DNA of 64,000 nucleotides from Actinernus sp. WN-2022 (GCA_030867875.1 JAOWCC010000577.1:94779740-94843739), one strand, 5' to 3'; positions 44,601 to 56,224 are shown, counted from the first letter of the stretch. Notes: generated by a model not told the origin, from the sequence alone. Translations and numbers: made by a program.

Positions 44601-46249
44601 CGCTGGCAAGTTTACGCGCCAGGGCGTGTGAGTCGTGGATGGACTGTCAAGTGCACAGCAAGCCAGTCTAGATTCGTAAACTCGACTGGCATGGGAACAG
44701 AATCTCCTCCTGAAACCGACGGAATGTTCAGTTCTCCGTTTGAGGTATCTTCCATACTCAGTCCCGATATTTTATAATTTTGCCTCTACAGCAGCCGGTG
44801 TAATGTTGAACTTTTGACTAATTTTCGTCCACAAATGCAACTTCTTGTACTTGTCTTTATATTATCTGCTGCATTATTTGTTATAAAGGCATTCGTATTT
44901 GCGCAACTCCTCCGTACTGCAGCCCGCCATGTTCGAAGCATGCGGTTGTAGTTCATAAATGTCCCCTGAATGACTGAACCCACACGTTTCTATTTGCGGA
45001 TTGATTAACATATTGGAATTTCTATTGTGTTTTGTGCACGGTAATGCTTGATAACAAAGACATATAACAAAAGAAGGTCGCTGCGTTTCATAACCATTCC
45101 ACTCTATTAACTATGTTATAAGTAGATATCGAAATATTGAAATAATCTTGATTTCTTTTTTTTGGGAAGTAGATCAAGAGTGAACCTTGACTGAGCTATA
45201 GCGATACTTTGTGTTGATAAACATTGCAATTGTTATGCTAATGTCAACCATGATTTCAAAAGGCCGCTTTGTGCTAGGAACCAATCGATTTCTGGTTGGA
45301 CATTAATGACAATGGATGACGTGGCAGTAAGTATCGCTATTCCTCCTTTGAAGCGAAAAGGAAAAACACATGAATTAAAACAAAAAAGGATACTAAAAAT
45401 AATCGCACGCACACAAAATCTCGAAATGACCTTACTTGAGAAAACCAGGCAGAAAACAGATTTATGAACTCATTAATAATACAGTATCAAAACCAAATCT
45501 TAATCAATACTTTATACCTCAAAATTGCTGTTTGATGTATTTGAGCAACTCTGGAATAAATACGTCGAGTGATTTCTCAGTGATTTATGCAACCGATTTC
45601 CGATCAAATGTATGGACACATTCTATTTTGCACCATTAAAAAGTGATTAAAAATGAGTTGATGTAATTTATCAATGAACTTGTATGTTAGAATAATAGAA
45701 AGATATTTCAAAATATATTCAAGTACCAACAAATATTTATATTACGCTGTAATGTCAGAATTTTAAAATCCTACTTACTTTGTTCGCTACTGTTTGTAGC
45801 TAGTGCTTGCGCCAATATCCCAAATTGTTGTTGGTGGAATGCGAGCCCTTTCAGCCTGGTAACTGGGAGAGAAATGTCCTTTACTAATATAATTAATTCA
45901 ACGACTTTTACTGATCCTTCTAACATTGTTTAGATTTGAAGTGCATTTGGGAGTGTGGGCTTAAATCCTATTCGGTAATTACAACCACTGCTTTGTCTAA
46001 AGCCATTAATTACTAATACATGTACAGCTAATTATAGAATTATAGAATCCTATTTCGCATAGGAAATGTAGTATCCTAAATTAAATATTACTTTATGGTG
46101 TTTACTTCAAAACTGAATTAAAATGTACGAAGTATATCTTATGTCAAACGATCAATTTCCAAATTGACAATCTTCGAGAAACTTTCCTTTCTCAATGTTT
46201 TCATAACTCAAATTGTTATATATATTCGTATTCCAGACAACCGAATTAA
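44601..46249. other. Spacer with second copy of the 43.75-kb repeat
   Basis: The diverged direct repeat is at 45195-45345. Otherwise I see no motif. Frames at 44586, 44786 and 45436 lack family features. Confidence 0.4.
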
Positions 46250-46421
46250 GGGCTCGTTCGTTTGGGGTATTCCGAAATATTCTTATTCCGGAATAAGAAT
46301 ATTCTGGTTATTCTGCCTCTTGGAGCGCGCAGAATACACAGAATGCATTCCAGTTAAAGTGTTCCAGAATACGTATTATTCCGGCTATTCGTATTCCAGA
46401 ATAGTCTCAAACGAACGACCC
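46250..46421. mobile_element. TIR element, 172 bp
   Basis: GGGCTCGTTCGTTTGGGGTA at the left and the inverse of CTCAAACGAACGACCC at the right bound AATATTC/GAATATT-rich internal palindromes (TATTCTTATTCCGGAATAAG). Confidence 0.82.
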
Positions 46422-46480
46422 TCAGCTAGAATATTATCGATTTCGTCCGAATTCCTACATTGCTTCAGGCAAGATAAGTA

Positions 46481-47417
46481 CAGTGGAACCTCTCTAATAC
46501 GGACACCGAAGGGCCGCCGGAGAAAAGTGTCCGTATTATAGTGACACTACAGTATTTCAGTTAGTGTTTTTTAATGATCGAAAAGGCGTAAAATATCATC
46601 CAAAATCATTTGTTTGCAGATTAACTTGATGTCTAATACAGTATGTACGTTTACAGCACTGTGTACATTTTGTATTTCTAATCATCAACAGCTTACAAGA
46701 GCTCTGTAACTTCCACACTCGGTCCGTAATAGAGAGGTAGAATTTGTATGAATTTTGCTACCTGGGGCCGAGATTAGGTGTCCGTTGTCCATAATAGGGA
46801 GGGTCCGTAATATAGAGGTTTTTAAACAAACCATATATGGGGATTTTGCTGGGACCTAGAGATCTGTCCGTAATATGGAGGTGTCCATAATATAGAGGTT
46901 TTTAAACAAACCATATATGGGGATTTTGCCCGGACCTAGAGATCTGTCCGTAATATGGAGGTGTCCGTATTATAGAGGTTTTTAAACAAACCATATATGG
47001 GGATTTTGCCGGGACCTAGAGATCTGTCCGTAATATGGAGCTGTCCGTATTAGAGAGGTTTTTAAACAAACCATATATGGGGATTTTGCCGGGACCTAGA
47101 GATCTGTCCGTAATATGGAGGTGTCCGTGTTATAGAGGTTTTTAAACAAACCATGTATGGGGATTTTGCCGGGACCTAGAGATCTGTCCGTAATATGGAG
47201 GTGTCCGTAATATGGAGGTGTCCGTATTATAGAGGTTTTTAAACAAACCATATATGGGGATTTTGCCGGGACCTAGAGATCTGTCCGTAATATGGAGGTG
47301 TCCGTATTATAGAGGTTTTTAAACAAACCATATATGGGGATTTTGCCGTGACCTAGAGATCTGTCCGTAATATGGAGGTGTCCGTATTATAGGTGTCCGT
47401 ACGGAGAGGTTCCACTG
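46481..47417. mobile_element. Pogo/Tigger-like TIR element with 80-bp tandem repeats
   Basis: The ends are CAGTGGAACCTCTCTAATAC and its inverse CGGAGAGGTTCCACTG, flanked by TA on each side (46479-46480, 47418-47419). That is the end sequence style and TA target of pogo-type Tc1/mariner elements. From 46815 an 80-bp unit with GAGGTTTTTAAACAAACCAT repeats seven times (46815, 46895, 46975, 47055, 47135, 47232, 47312). Each unit contains GTCCGTATTATAGAGG, an echo of the terminal repeat. No transposase ORF is present. Confidence 0.88.
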
Positions 47418-47419
47418 TA

Positions 47420-48462
47420 TAGGGTGACATATATCAAACATTAACTTAAAACTGTAAGCAATAATTTCCCAACCTTGTTTCACTGGCGTTAATTGGATTT
47501 TAATTGGGAGTTTCATTACGAGATTGAGAAATTATAAAGTATGGAACAAAAACAGTCGGAGATTTCACTCAGAGATTTATCCTATTAGTGTCTGTTGAAA
47601 AGACGAGACGAAATGGAAAGAATAGGCAGTGGATGGGTTTTTAAAAACAATTAACGCAAAGGAAGTAAAATGTTTTCGTATTTATTGATATCAGTTGTCA
47701 AATTTCGCCACAGAGAAATTTTATGTTAAGAGGTATTGACTGAGATCGTAAAATATCAAGTTTGATACTGATACGCGCGCTTGGATTGGCTAAAAGCCGT
47801 GTTCCTATTCAACAACTAGAAGTTACTAATTGTAAGTGAATGCTACCGAGTATCTTTATAGAGTGAATGACAGAAGCTCCTGCAGAAGTAAATTAAAGAT
47901 CCTATTTTCCCTCCTATGGAAGTATGTAGGGTGTTTTCAGTCGGAAACAGTTGTAAATAGGCAAGATACAGTAGTTAAAACAATTTTTAGTTATAAAATA
48001 GTGTCTTCACCACAGTGGACGGATGGAATGTTTGGATAAGGGCTGGTCATTAATTAGAGGGGGGCTGGTGCAAATGAAAAATGCCATTACCATTACCCCT
48101 CTAGCTTACTATGGCCCCACCCACCCCTACACTGTAATTTGCTGCATAAAAATTGGTGATCCTCCCCAATTTGTCACCAGCCCTCCCTGGCCTAATTAAT
48201 GACTGGTCCCCCAGAAGAAAACAGTACTTTACAAGATGTTATTACGTTTTGAAGGGTTCATGGTTGGAGAGTATGAAACTCGGCAGACAAAACTGATATT
48301 GTTTAACTCCTACAAAATTATTCAAAGCACTTCACATGACCATTTTTTTGTCACCATTCATGTACAACAGTTTTCTAAATTCGTCTACTGTGCACCTGGG
48401 CCCTATTTACAGTTTTTACACAATATCAAACAAATGCTATTATAAAACTTCGACAGTATTTA
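47420..48462. other. Spacer
   Basis: No gene is recognised. Frames at 47836-48039 and 48236-48445 have no motif. The latter immediately precedes the LINE and may be its decayed upstream part. Confidence 0.4.
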
Positions 48463-49161
48463 TTGCTCAAAAGTATTACAAGAACACCGTTAAATAAGAG
48501 CATTCTCGTTGTCCCACTGTGGTCAGCGATAATTGTGGTACATGTATTAAATAGAACTCATAATAATAACTTAAATGTATCGTTTACGAATTATGTGTTA
48601 GAATGGTGTGAGTTCAAACCACTAGTTGATATTCATATACCGCTTAAACAGTCGAAAAGTTTAGGTAGCTTCGTAAAAACAAAATTATATGAATTGTTCT
48701 CTTCCTTCTGGAAAGACCAGGTTCAATAGGGTCGTAATTGTGGCAAACTTCGAACGTTTAGTCAAATAAAGACAAATTTTAGGATTGAACGATATCTGTC
48801 AGAAATTCAGAATGTGAAGCATAGACAGGCTGTTTCAAGGCTGCGTAAGTCTGCTCACAAGTTACCTGTTGAATCTGGTCGATACAGTCATACTCCATAC
48901 GAGGAAAGGAAGTGTATTTTTTGCAATTTGAATGTAATTGGCGATGAGTACCATTATTTGATGAAATGCTCTAGTAAGGAATTTGAAGAACGGAGGGTCA
49001 TATTTTTAAGAAGTTTATTTGATTATAACGAATCTTTCCGTTTATTTAATTCAAATAATATTTTTATATATATTATGAATATGGGTGATGTTTCTATTCT
49101 ACGTCTAGTCGCAGAATATTGTTATAGTGTCCTAGAAATGTTTAGTTTTAGAAATTCTTGA
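48463..49161 (+). pseudogene. LINE C-terminal ORF with a single in-frame stop
   Basis: One frame runs 233 codons, broken only by TAG at 48727-48729. After it, GKLRTFSQIKTNFRIERYLS and HRQAVSRLRKSAHKLPVESG lead to a CIFCNLNVIGDEYHYLMKC zinc knuckle (CxxC-H-C). This is the standard end of CR1/L2-type retrotransposon proteins. The preceding part (PLWSAIIVVHVLNRTHNNNL) is less conserved. The 3' UTR ends with AATAAAGATT and an (ATT) tail at 49300-49320. The copy is 5' truncated and young enough to keep its frame. It cannot be mobile alone, because it lacks endonuclease and polymerase. Confidence 0.88.
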
Positions 49162-49321
49162 GGCATAAGTCTATTTTAGTGTAAGAGAAATATATGTATT
49201 TCTATTTTGTGATTTGACATTTTGTGTTATCTGCATTAGTATTGTATTTTATGTTTGTATTTCTAAGGTACCATTGATTGGTGTGAAAGGAATAAAGATT
49301 ATTATTATTATTATTATTATC
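49162..49321 (+). mobile_element. LINE 3' UTR and (ATT)n tail
   Basis: AT-rich 3' UTR of the LINE above, ending GGAATAAAGATTATTATT and seven or so ATT units. The SINE at 43258 also ends in (ATT)n, so the two may share a retrotransposition partner. Confidence 0.75.
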
Positions 49322-49540
49322 AAATTAAAGAGACAAAAATATTTTTATGGACTCAGTTTTGCTCAGTTTTGTTTTGAGTTATCCTCTTACGGGTTTTTCG
49401 ATTCCCCAATTAGGGCTTCAATACTTCCATAAATGGTTCAATATTGGTGTTGCTTGCCGAGCTAAAGTCCGATTAAAGATTGTACGTCAAGACGATGATG
49501 CTGGCAGCCGTTCAAAAGTTGTCAAGAGAGCCATAAATTG

Positions 49541-49648
49541 GTAATAAGTTCATGTCCTAGATACACCAATATGTTACTGACGTTCTATGACCGAAACATA
49601 ATAGAACGTAATTAACCTATTGTTGTATCTAGGACATGAACTTATTAC
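49541..49648. mobile_element. 108-bp MITE with 10-bp target duplication
   Basis: GTAATAAGTTCATGTCCTAG is at the left and its inverse at the right, with 37-bp arms differing at about two positions. CCATAAATTG flanks it on both sides (49531-49540, 49649-49658). A 9-10-bp duplication points to Mutator-like transposition. Confidence 0.9.
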
Positions 49649-50067
49649 CCATAAATTGAGATTCAACCAACACATCTCTCTCGAAAGGTGTTCAAAATCT
49701 AGTTCGTGAACCTAATGAAAAACATGTAACCAAAGAACTTACCCAAACTAACGAAAACACTATCCAAGCATGCAGGCAAGCTATAAATTCTCAATATTTG
49801 AACTGCGCTAGCATGACGTCTTTTTCGTATTTCGGCATCTCGCTTTGATTGCCTCTGATCAGATATCGATTTCAAAAGACAGTGCTCGGAACATCATCGT
49901 TTCGCATTGCGGGGATCTGATTTGCTTTGATTGGTTATCGATTGAACAAACACAACTCGTGCATTCTGGCATGCGCAGTATATATCGCGGGCTCAACTCA
50001 TCCATGCAGATCGAGACAAACATCCCGACGCATCTCAATTTCTTGCGGTGTACGAGTTTAGTGTCGC

Positions 50068-50356
50068 AATAGGCCCTTTCCAGCTAACAAATCACGTGGT
50101 TGTACTGGAGAGCAAAAAATAATTGACTTCATTTATTTAAAAGCCTTGTACGAGATCGGTATTGCTTTTAAAAAACCTGTTTGCAAATGCTATTTCCACC
50201 TCCAATCAATTGCCGATCTTTCTAAAACTGCGTATTTAAAGATAGCTTGCTCTCCAGTATTCATGGCAATGCCTTTCCCATGGGGATCATGAGCTCAATT
50301 CATTCGTTAATGAAGTATTATATCAGCACGTGACTGTTAGCTGCAAAGGGCCTATT
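50068..50356. mobile_element. TIR element, about 289 bp
   Basis: AATAGGCCCTTTCCAGCTAA at the left and the inverse of TTAGCTGCAAAGGGCCTATT at the right, then ACA..TCACGTG on both sides, give about 30-bp ends. It is non-coding. Confidence 0.82.
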
Positions 50357-51752
50357 AGACTATGAGCTCGAAGTATCTATCGGCTGATAGTTGATGAGCA
50401 ACTTTTTTTAGCCATAGAAACTGAGGACAAGTGGTCTAATTGTTTTAGTAGAACTGAACCAACAAGATTGCAGAATTCGCGATAGAACACTAGTTGGATT
50501 CTACTAAAACTCAAGAAATATAGAAAGTTGAGCGTGCGCTTGAACTAGTTGGCAGAATTTACGTTTTGATGATCAAATTTCCGTGTTTTTCCTCATTCAT
50601 TTTATAAGGAAATAGAAGAAAATAATGTTTCACCGCGTTCTCATAGAGTCACAGAAACACTTGTAGAAGATTGAAAGAACTCGAAATAGCAGTGGAACCA
50701 CTCGCCCTTCGGGCTCGCATAAATTAGCAAATATTTTTTTGCTATGCTGTCCAAGTAACAATTAAAGTTTATAACGTATCAAGCATTTAATTAACAAAAA
50801 CAAGGAAGACAAAATGAATTGAAATTAAGAGTTCTTTCAAATAAATCACTGGGAAAATTGAAACATTTACAGACTTTGAAAAACTCTGTAAAAATTATGT
50901 AAAATGTGGTGAACATTTCTCTTGTAAATTTTTAACACTACATTCGTACATTTAGACAAGTAAAAATGTCTGTAAAAAAATATTTTACGGACATTAAAAG
51001 ATCGGTTATCGGGCCGGGTCGGTGATGATATTAACAAAATACCCGCTTAAATCCGAAACGACACAGTATCACATTCAAATAAGAAGTTTCAATTCTTGGT
51101 CGCGTTTATTGTTCTGGAGTCGCGACAATTTATAAATACGTGGGATAAGATCACTAAACTAATGTTTGTCAAAAAAACGGATGGAAGCCCCATTTGTAAA
51201 TTAAACATTTCTCGCCTTTATTTACGGAACGAGATTCATTTACAAATTATCTCTCATTTTCACGACATTTATAAACTTGATGCCTTCAAGTAAAAAAACA
51301 AGCAAATAAATACAAGCGGATATTATTTTATAAATTTGTCAAACATGTAAAACAAATAGGCTTAAACTGGCAGGTTTTCACCTAAAGCCTATACATCCCC
51401 TATACTCAATAACTGGGCTGATAAAATGGTCAACTAAACATTGGAAGCGACGCCCAATTTGACTGCAAATATTGCCTCCATTTTCTCCCTCCTCCCTGTA
51501 TGATAAATTCTCCTGTCTCCCTCGTTTTTCTGGATATTTCTAGCGCCTCCTTAGTCCGTTTCTCTCCGCTCCGTAAGGAATAGTACTGTCGATTGTTTTA
51601 TGACAAGAACATCCGCAGTTTTTTTAAATGCCTTACAGCGATATTCTCAGTCACACGTGCCGTTTGTCTTGACGACGGAGTCGTGTTTTGGTGGACGTCA
51701 ATCAAGCAAAAAACGTTGGAACTTAAAAACATCTGTAGTGCGAAATGAGTTC

Positions 51753-52205
51753 TTAAAAGGCTTGACAAAGGCACCATTTACTTTTATTTCTACTCTGCGG
51801 TGGCTTGTCAGGACCATTCAAAAAACGATTATATATTTTTGAAATCCCGAGGTATATTTTTTTCAAATTTAGTGGTTTTATTTTGGAACAACTTTTATTT
51901 ACTAGTTTTGGATTTTGTTTTCCATTCTTCTCCTTCGCAGTCCCATATCCCTCAGTATTCTCTTCAGCTGCTGCATACTTAAAATGACACCATGCAAGCA
52001 AAAAAGCTAGACTCTTTTCGGCGTAATCTAAACCTAAATTGAAATATTCTCTAACAAGTAGCTCTCGCTGGTCATTCGCGACGCTTTCTATATACTTGGA
52101 ATATAGCTTGGCAATTAAAACCGATAAACACAGCTTGAAGCGTACCAAGCACAAACAAAGTACAACTAAGTTGGTGACTGTACACGCCATCTTCGTTGCA
52201 GACAA
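51753..52205 (-). pseudogene. 5' part of integrase-like (HTH) gene, frameshifted
   Basis: A 150-codon frame starts MSATKMACTVTNLVVLCLCL, then RELLVREYFNLGLDYAE. The neighbouring frame then continues HGVILSMQQLKRILRDMGLR. Together these make the YF.LGL.Y.EI..FL...HG..LS...LKRILR pattern of the N-terminal helix-turn-helix region in an integrase-core protein family common in corals (from memory). The frame switch near codon 70 shows an indel. The DDE-type catalytic exon is absent on the minus strand below 51750, so only the 5' exon is here. An identical copy is at 57250-57702. Confidence 0.65.
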
Positions 52206-52239
52206 GAAGACCTCGTGACAGTTAAGGAACTTGGGAATT

Positions 52240-52365
52240 TTAATTCTTAAAAGAATTCGGGATTAAGAATTTGGGATTAAGAACTCGGGATTAGATCTCG
52301 GGATTAAGAACTCGGAAATAAGACCTCAGGATTAGGAACTCGGGGTTAAGTACTCGGGATTAAGA
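52240..52365. repeat. 14-bp tandem repeat AACTCGGGATTAAG
   Basis: About nine units of AACTCGGGATTAAG with variants (AATTTGGG, ACCTCAGG) run in tandem, followed by T-tracts. A second copy is at 57737-57862. Confidence 0.85.
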
Positions 52366-52628
52366 AAAAAATCCAAATATTTTTTCCTAGTTAAATATTT
52401 TTTTCCTGATTTTTTTTTAATAACTCGGGATTTCAAAAAAAATATAGTTTTTTAATGGCCCTAACAAGCCACCGTACTACTCTGACATTTCCAAGACTTC
52501 GTCCGAGATCTTCTCAAAATCGGTTTGTTTCGAGCGAGAGAACAAAATTAGTTGTAATACGATCTTTGTAAGGGTTAGATAATGGAACGAGAGTTCTATG
52601 TGATTTAGAGTGCCGAGCATTTAGTATT

Positions 52629-52728
52629 AGTAATTAGTATTCTCTATATAGAGAATACTAATAAGGCTATTGTGTTCTATTGTTTCATAGCCTTATTAGT
52701 ATTCTCTATATAGAGAATACTAATTACT
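52629..52728. repeat. Perfect 42-bp hairpin with internal palindrome
   Basis: Arms 52629-52670 and 52687-52728 are exact inverse complements around a 16-nt loop. Within each arm is the palindrome TATTCTCTATATAGAGAATA, so each arm can also fold alone. An identical structure is at 58126-58225. There is no clear target duplication. Confidence 0.95.
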
Positions 52729-53079
52729 TAACTATGGGATTTAGACAGCTGAAATGGGGAACGCTTATTGGTCGAGTGGGTGTGACCATGTTCTAACATA
52801 TGGTAGAACAGCTGATTAATTAAATTAATTATGCAAATTAGGAGACGGCCATTTTGAATGTGATTTTAATCCGAAATCAATTCTCTTTTGTAAACTAAAT
52901 CATAAGCTGCGAAACTAAGTAGTCTTGAAATATTATGATTACAAAAAAAAAAAAAAAATGCCACAAGCGCTCATGTCCACCTGTTCACGCTAGTTGTGAC
53001 AAAGTGGAAAATTTATGAAAGAACCAGTCGAGATTTTTCGACAACATACTATGGTATTTCTTTCATAACAAGAGGCCCT

Positions 53080-53215
53080 GAGTGGCCTTAACTCGGGCCA
53101 CCTTATGGAATAGGTAAATACAGTTCATGGAGTTCTAGCATATTTTTGTCATACATGGTTTCTGCTAGGAGAGCCAGATAATTGATTCACTACTGATGCT
53201 TGTGATAATTAAAGG
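53080..53215. mobile_element. Copy of the 41.24-kb repeat with deleted inner element
   Basis: Inverse orientation of the repeat at 41240-41755: AAGAGGCCCTGAGTGGCC through TTGATTCACTACTGATGC. Where the 391-bp inner element sits in the other copy, only CACCTTATGGAATAGGT remains, the two TIR stubs fused. Duplicate at 58577-58712. Confidence 0.72.
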
Positions 53216-53216
53216 C

Positions 53217-53329
53217 TCTGTGCAAAAAGGGCGTAAGTGACTCTTGATCACATTCTAAATTCTCCTTCATTTTCTTTGTTTTCTAAGGGAGAATTTAGAA
53301 CGTGATCAAGAATCACTTTTTGCACACAG
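53217..53329. mobile_element. Hairpin element
   Basis: CTGTGCAAAAAG and TGATCACATTCTAAATTCTCC-like left arm pair with the right arm (GGAGAATTTAGAACGTGATC...TTTTTGCACACAG) over about 45 bp. Duplicate at 58714-58826. Confidence 0.8.
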
Positions 53330-53931
53330 CTTTTCAATATATATATAACGGATGGACCTTTTGCAGGAATGCAATCACATGGTTGTTGACCCATGTCATG
53401 AAGTGACCAAGTGAAAGTGCCGACGCTGGCCTGGAACTACCGAGGAATCGGGCCATTTACTACTATATTTGATGCCATTACTTTTAAGAGAAACGAATAT
53501 TAAATAACAACAACGCAATCTGGTAAGTTTTGTGTGTGTTTTACTTACAAATGTCGGTTCAAACTTTCACCACATCAGGCCTTGGGCGTTTAGGAGCGCC
53601 AGTTAATCCATAATCCTTTCGTAAAATGAGAAATTTCCATCCAAAGTCCTTCTAGAAAAACTCAACATCTTGCCATTGCCATCGAAGAAACCTTTGGTTT
53701 CAACAAAACTTCGCTCGCGTTTTGGGCACTCATTGTCTGCTTTTAGAAGACAAACTTGTTTCACCTCTCATTTGTTATGCTTTGCATTAGCTATCCAAAA
53801 TCATGATCAAAATAAGTTAATTTGATTTTTTTTATCATGAAATAAAACAAAGCAATTTAATATGATGAAGAAAAACACTTGTATCATCTGCACCGATATT
53901 CAGTCTAAACCTTGGATAGCCTGGGAACCAG

Positions 53932-54099
53932 CCTAGCCTCGAGGCGTTATGGCTGGTATTTTAATGGATTAATTGGATCCCTGTGGTTTGTGACGTCACA
54001 CTACTTGATGACCGTGACGTCACCAACCAGTACAAACCACAGGGATCCCATTAACCCATCAGAAAATAAATACCAGCCAGAACGCCTTGGGACTAGGCT
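53932..54099. mobile_element. Fold-back element flanked by 13-bp direct repeats
   Basis: The inverse arms share AAGGCGTT.TGGCTGGTATTT-like, GGGATCCCTGTGGTTTGT-like and TGACGTCAC blocks. GCCTGGGAACCAG occurs at 53919-53931 and 54100-54112. The direct repeats may be a long target duplication or part of the element's ends. Duplicate at 59429-59596. Confidence 0.75.
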
Positions 54100-54473
54100 G
54101 CCTGGGAACCAGATCCTCGAGGAAATAAAGGCAAAGTGACAAGAAAGAGAAGAGAGAATAAAAAGATTTATGATTTACTACACCCAAATCAACGATTACT
54201 GGCCAGGGCTCATAATTACTTAAATATTGGGAATTTTTATCCCTTGCAATAATAATTGTATCCATGCCCGATTATAAGACGTCAGCAAGTGTTTGTAGAT
54301 CGTAAAATGTTTAACTTGGTCGTATTTTTAGACCTAAAAAAGAGCCCATCTGGGCTTTCACTCGGGCAACATGAGATTGAAGATGAAATACACTTTCATT
54401 TGAAATCCTTTTAGTAAAATATCAACAAATAGCTGATATTATAGTTGAGCCATGAATAGTAGTTTCAGCGGAA

Positions 54474-54569
54474 TTGACCCGAACGCCTCATTTCGACCCA
54501 ATGAAGCACTATTCAAGAATGATGGTTTCAATGGTGCTTCATTACATCGAAGAGAGACGTTCGGGTCAA
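54474..54569. mobile_element. Fold-back element, 96 bp
   Basis: TTGACCCGAACG at the left and CGTTCGGGTCAA at the right, plus AATGAAGCAC/GTGCTTCATT inside, form a near-complete palindrome. A 79-codon frame over it is not credible. Duplicate at 59971-60066. Confidence 0.82.
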
Positions 54570-54599
54570 TACAAAGGTCAATACTGCTGAATCTGATAT

Positions 54600-56220
54600 T
54601 CGTAAACTCAACCGTAGTATCAGCTATTGCGAGGGTTGGCCTCGAACACCGCGGCGCAGATTTGGTATCATGCAGCGAATATTTGTTTTAATTCATGACG
54701 CAGTATACGAGGAAGAGTAGGCTGCGAGCCGGCTCTCCTGTGTGTTTATTCGGAAAAGTTTATTCTCGTATTCGGGGTTCCTATGGCGCGCGGACACGAA
54801 AGTTCATTCTCGTCAATTGTCAATTGTAGGTTACAGTTCTTCTTTGAAGGGCCACTGTCAATCGAATTGAACCTTCAAGTTTCTTTAAAACAAAACTACA
54901 AAAATAACACCCAGACATTGAAGAGAAATACCATATGAATGCACTGATATACTTTTCAAACTTTTTTCGGTAGAGGATGGCAAAGAATAAAGTGGATTAC
55001 AAAAGCTTATTCTAGAAACTTAATGTCGGTGTACAGTGAACCGATTTCAAGTTGCTCTAAATTTCTCTTAAAAGCAGTATTTTTCATCTACTCGAATCTT
55101 TGCCGTCCTACATCAAAATTGTCTCAAATTTTCTCCAGTATACCTGGAAGCATACGCTGCTAATCTGAGTAGTTATTTTCGTCTTTCGACATCGGAATGG
55201 TTTTCATTTGGGGGTTGTCAGTGCTTCACAATTTTTACATACTCAAGTATCATGATAAAGTATTCACTGGAATTTCGTTTTCAAGTCAGATATATAATAT
55301 GAAGCAGAGCGTAATTTTTGGAAACCGTTAAGCGTGAATAGAAAGTACTCCATTAACTTCAGTTGGGTGATCTCCTATTAATTACTAGTTTTGACGGCAT
55401 CAAAGAAGTACTAAAAGGATCCAGCCAGAGACATTTAAAACAGGACAATATAGGCAAATGTGATTCCATTAGTCTTTCAGGAGTAAATAGGAAGGTGGAC
55501 GAAAAGGTGGGGAAACATGGTTTAATTAGCAGATTTTCACGGAGGGTTTTCCAAAAAGACGGCTGAAAGAGCTATAAAATGATACTATATTTGTTTCGAA
55601 GATTAGTCGAGATATTTTGGGGACAAAGACAACTTGTCAATATATATTGTAAAAACAAATTTGGTTTGTATGGAATCCAGGATGTACTTTACGTCGTACT
55701 AAAAGCATTGCACTTCCACCTAGATAATAGATTTGAAACTAGACACCTGGAAACGTGAGCCATAAAAGGTCGGAAGCTACGACAGCGTGTGCGAGCTATT
55801 AGGCTTTTGGCAAACATTTCGAGTGCAAAACTCAACGCAGATGATATCGAAATGTAATTGACATCCATCTCTAAACTAACTCCAACATTGAGCCACATAT
55901 AGGAAGTGTTTTCGCATCAATTTTAGGTCGAGATATTTTGGTATGAATATGATGACGTCATTGTTGTTGCCACAGTAACGCAATCGAACCTTTTTAGCAC
56001 GGTCGACTTTTTTCTCTAGATATATGGTGTTAAGTTTCACAACTACTAAAATGTTTCGCGACTGACTTTCTCTAGCTCTGCGAATTACATCTCGGGGTTA
56101 AAGTTCTATATTTAAACGACTGCCAGCGATGCACAACTTTACCCCCTTCTCTTACAGAGCTCCACATTAAGGGAATTCAAAGCTATATAAGCTACTCGGA
56201 TCAGAGAAGAGTCGGTACGG
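54600..56220. other. Rest of the 5.5-kb unit without recognisable features
   Basis: No motif, TIR or tandem repeat is recognised between the element at 54474 and the tRNA-like sequence at 56225 (same in copy 2). Frames at 55363-55566 and 55689-55898 have no family features. Confidence 0.4.
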
Positions 56221-56224
56221 GTGG

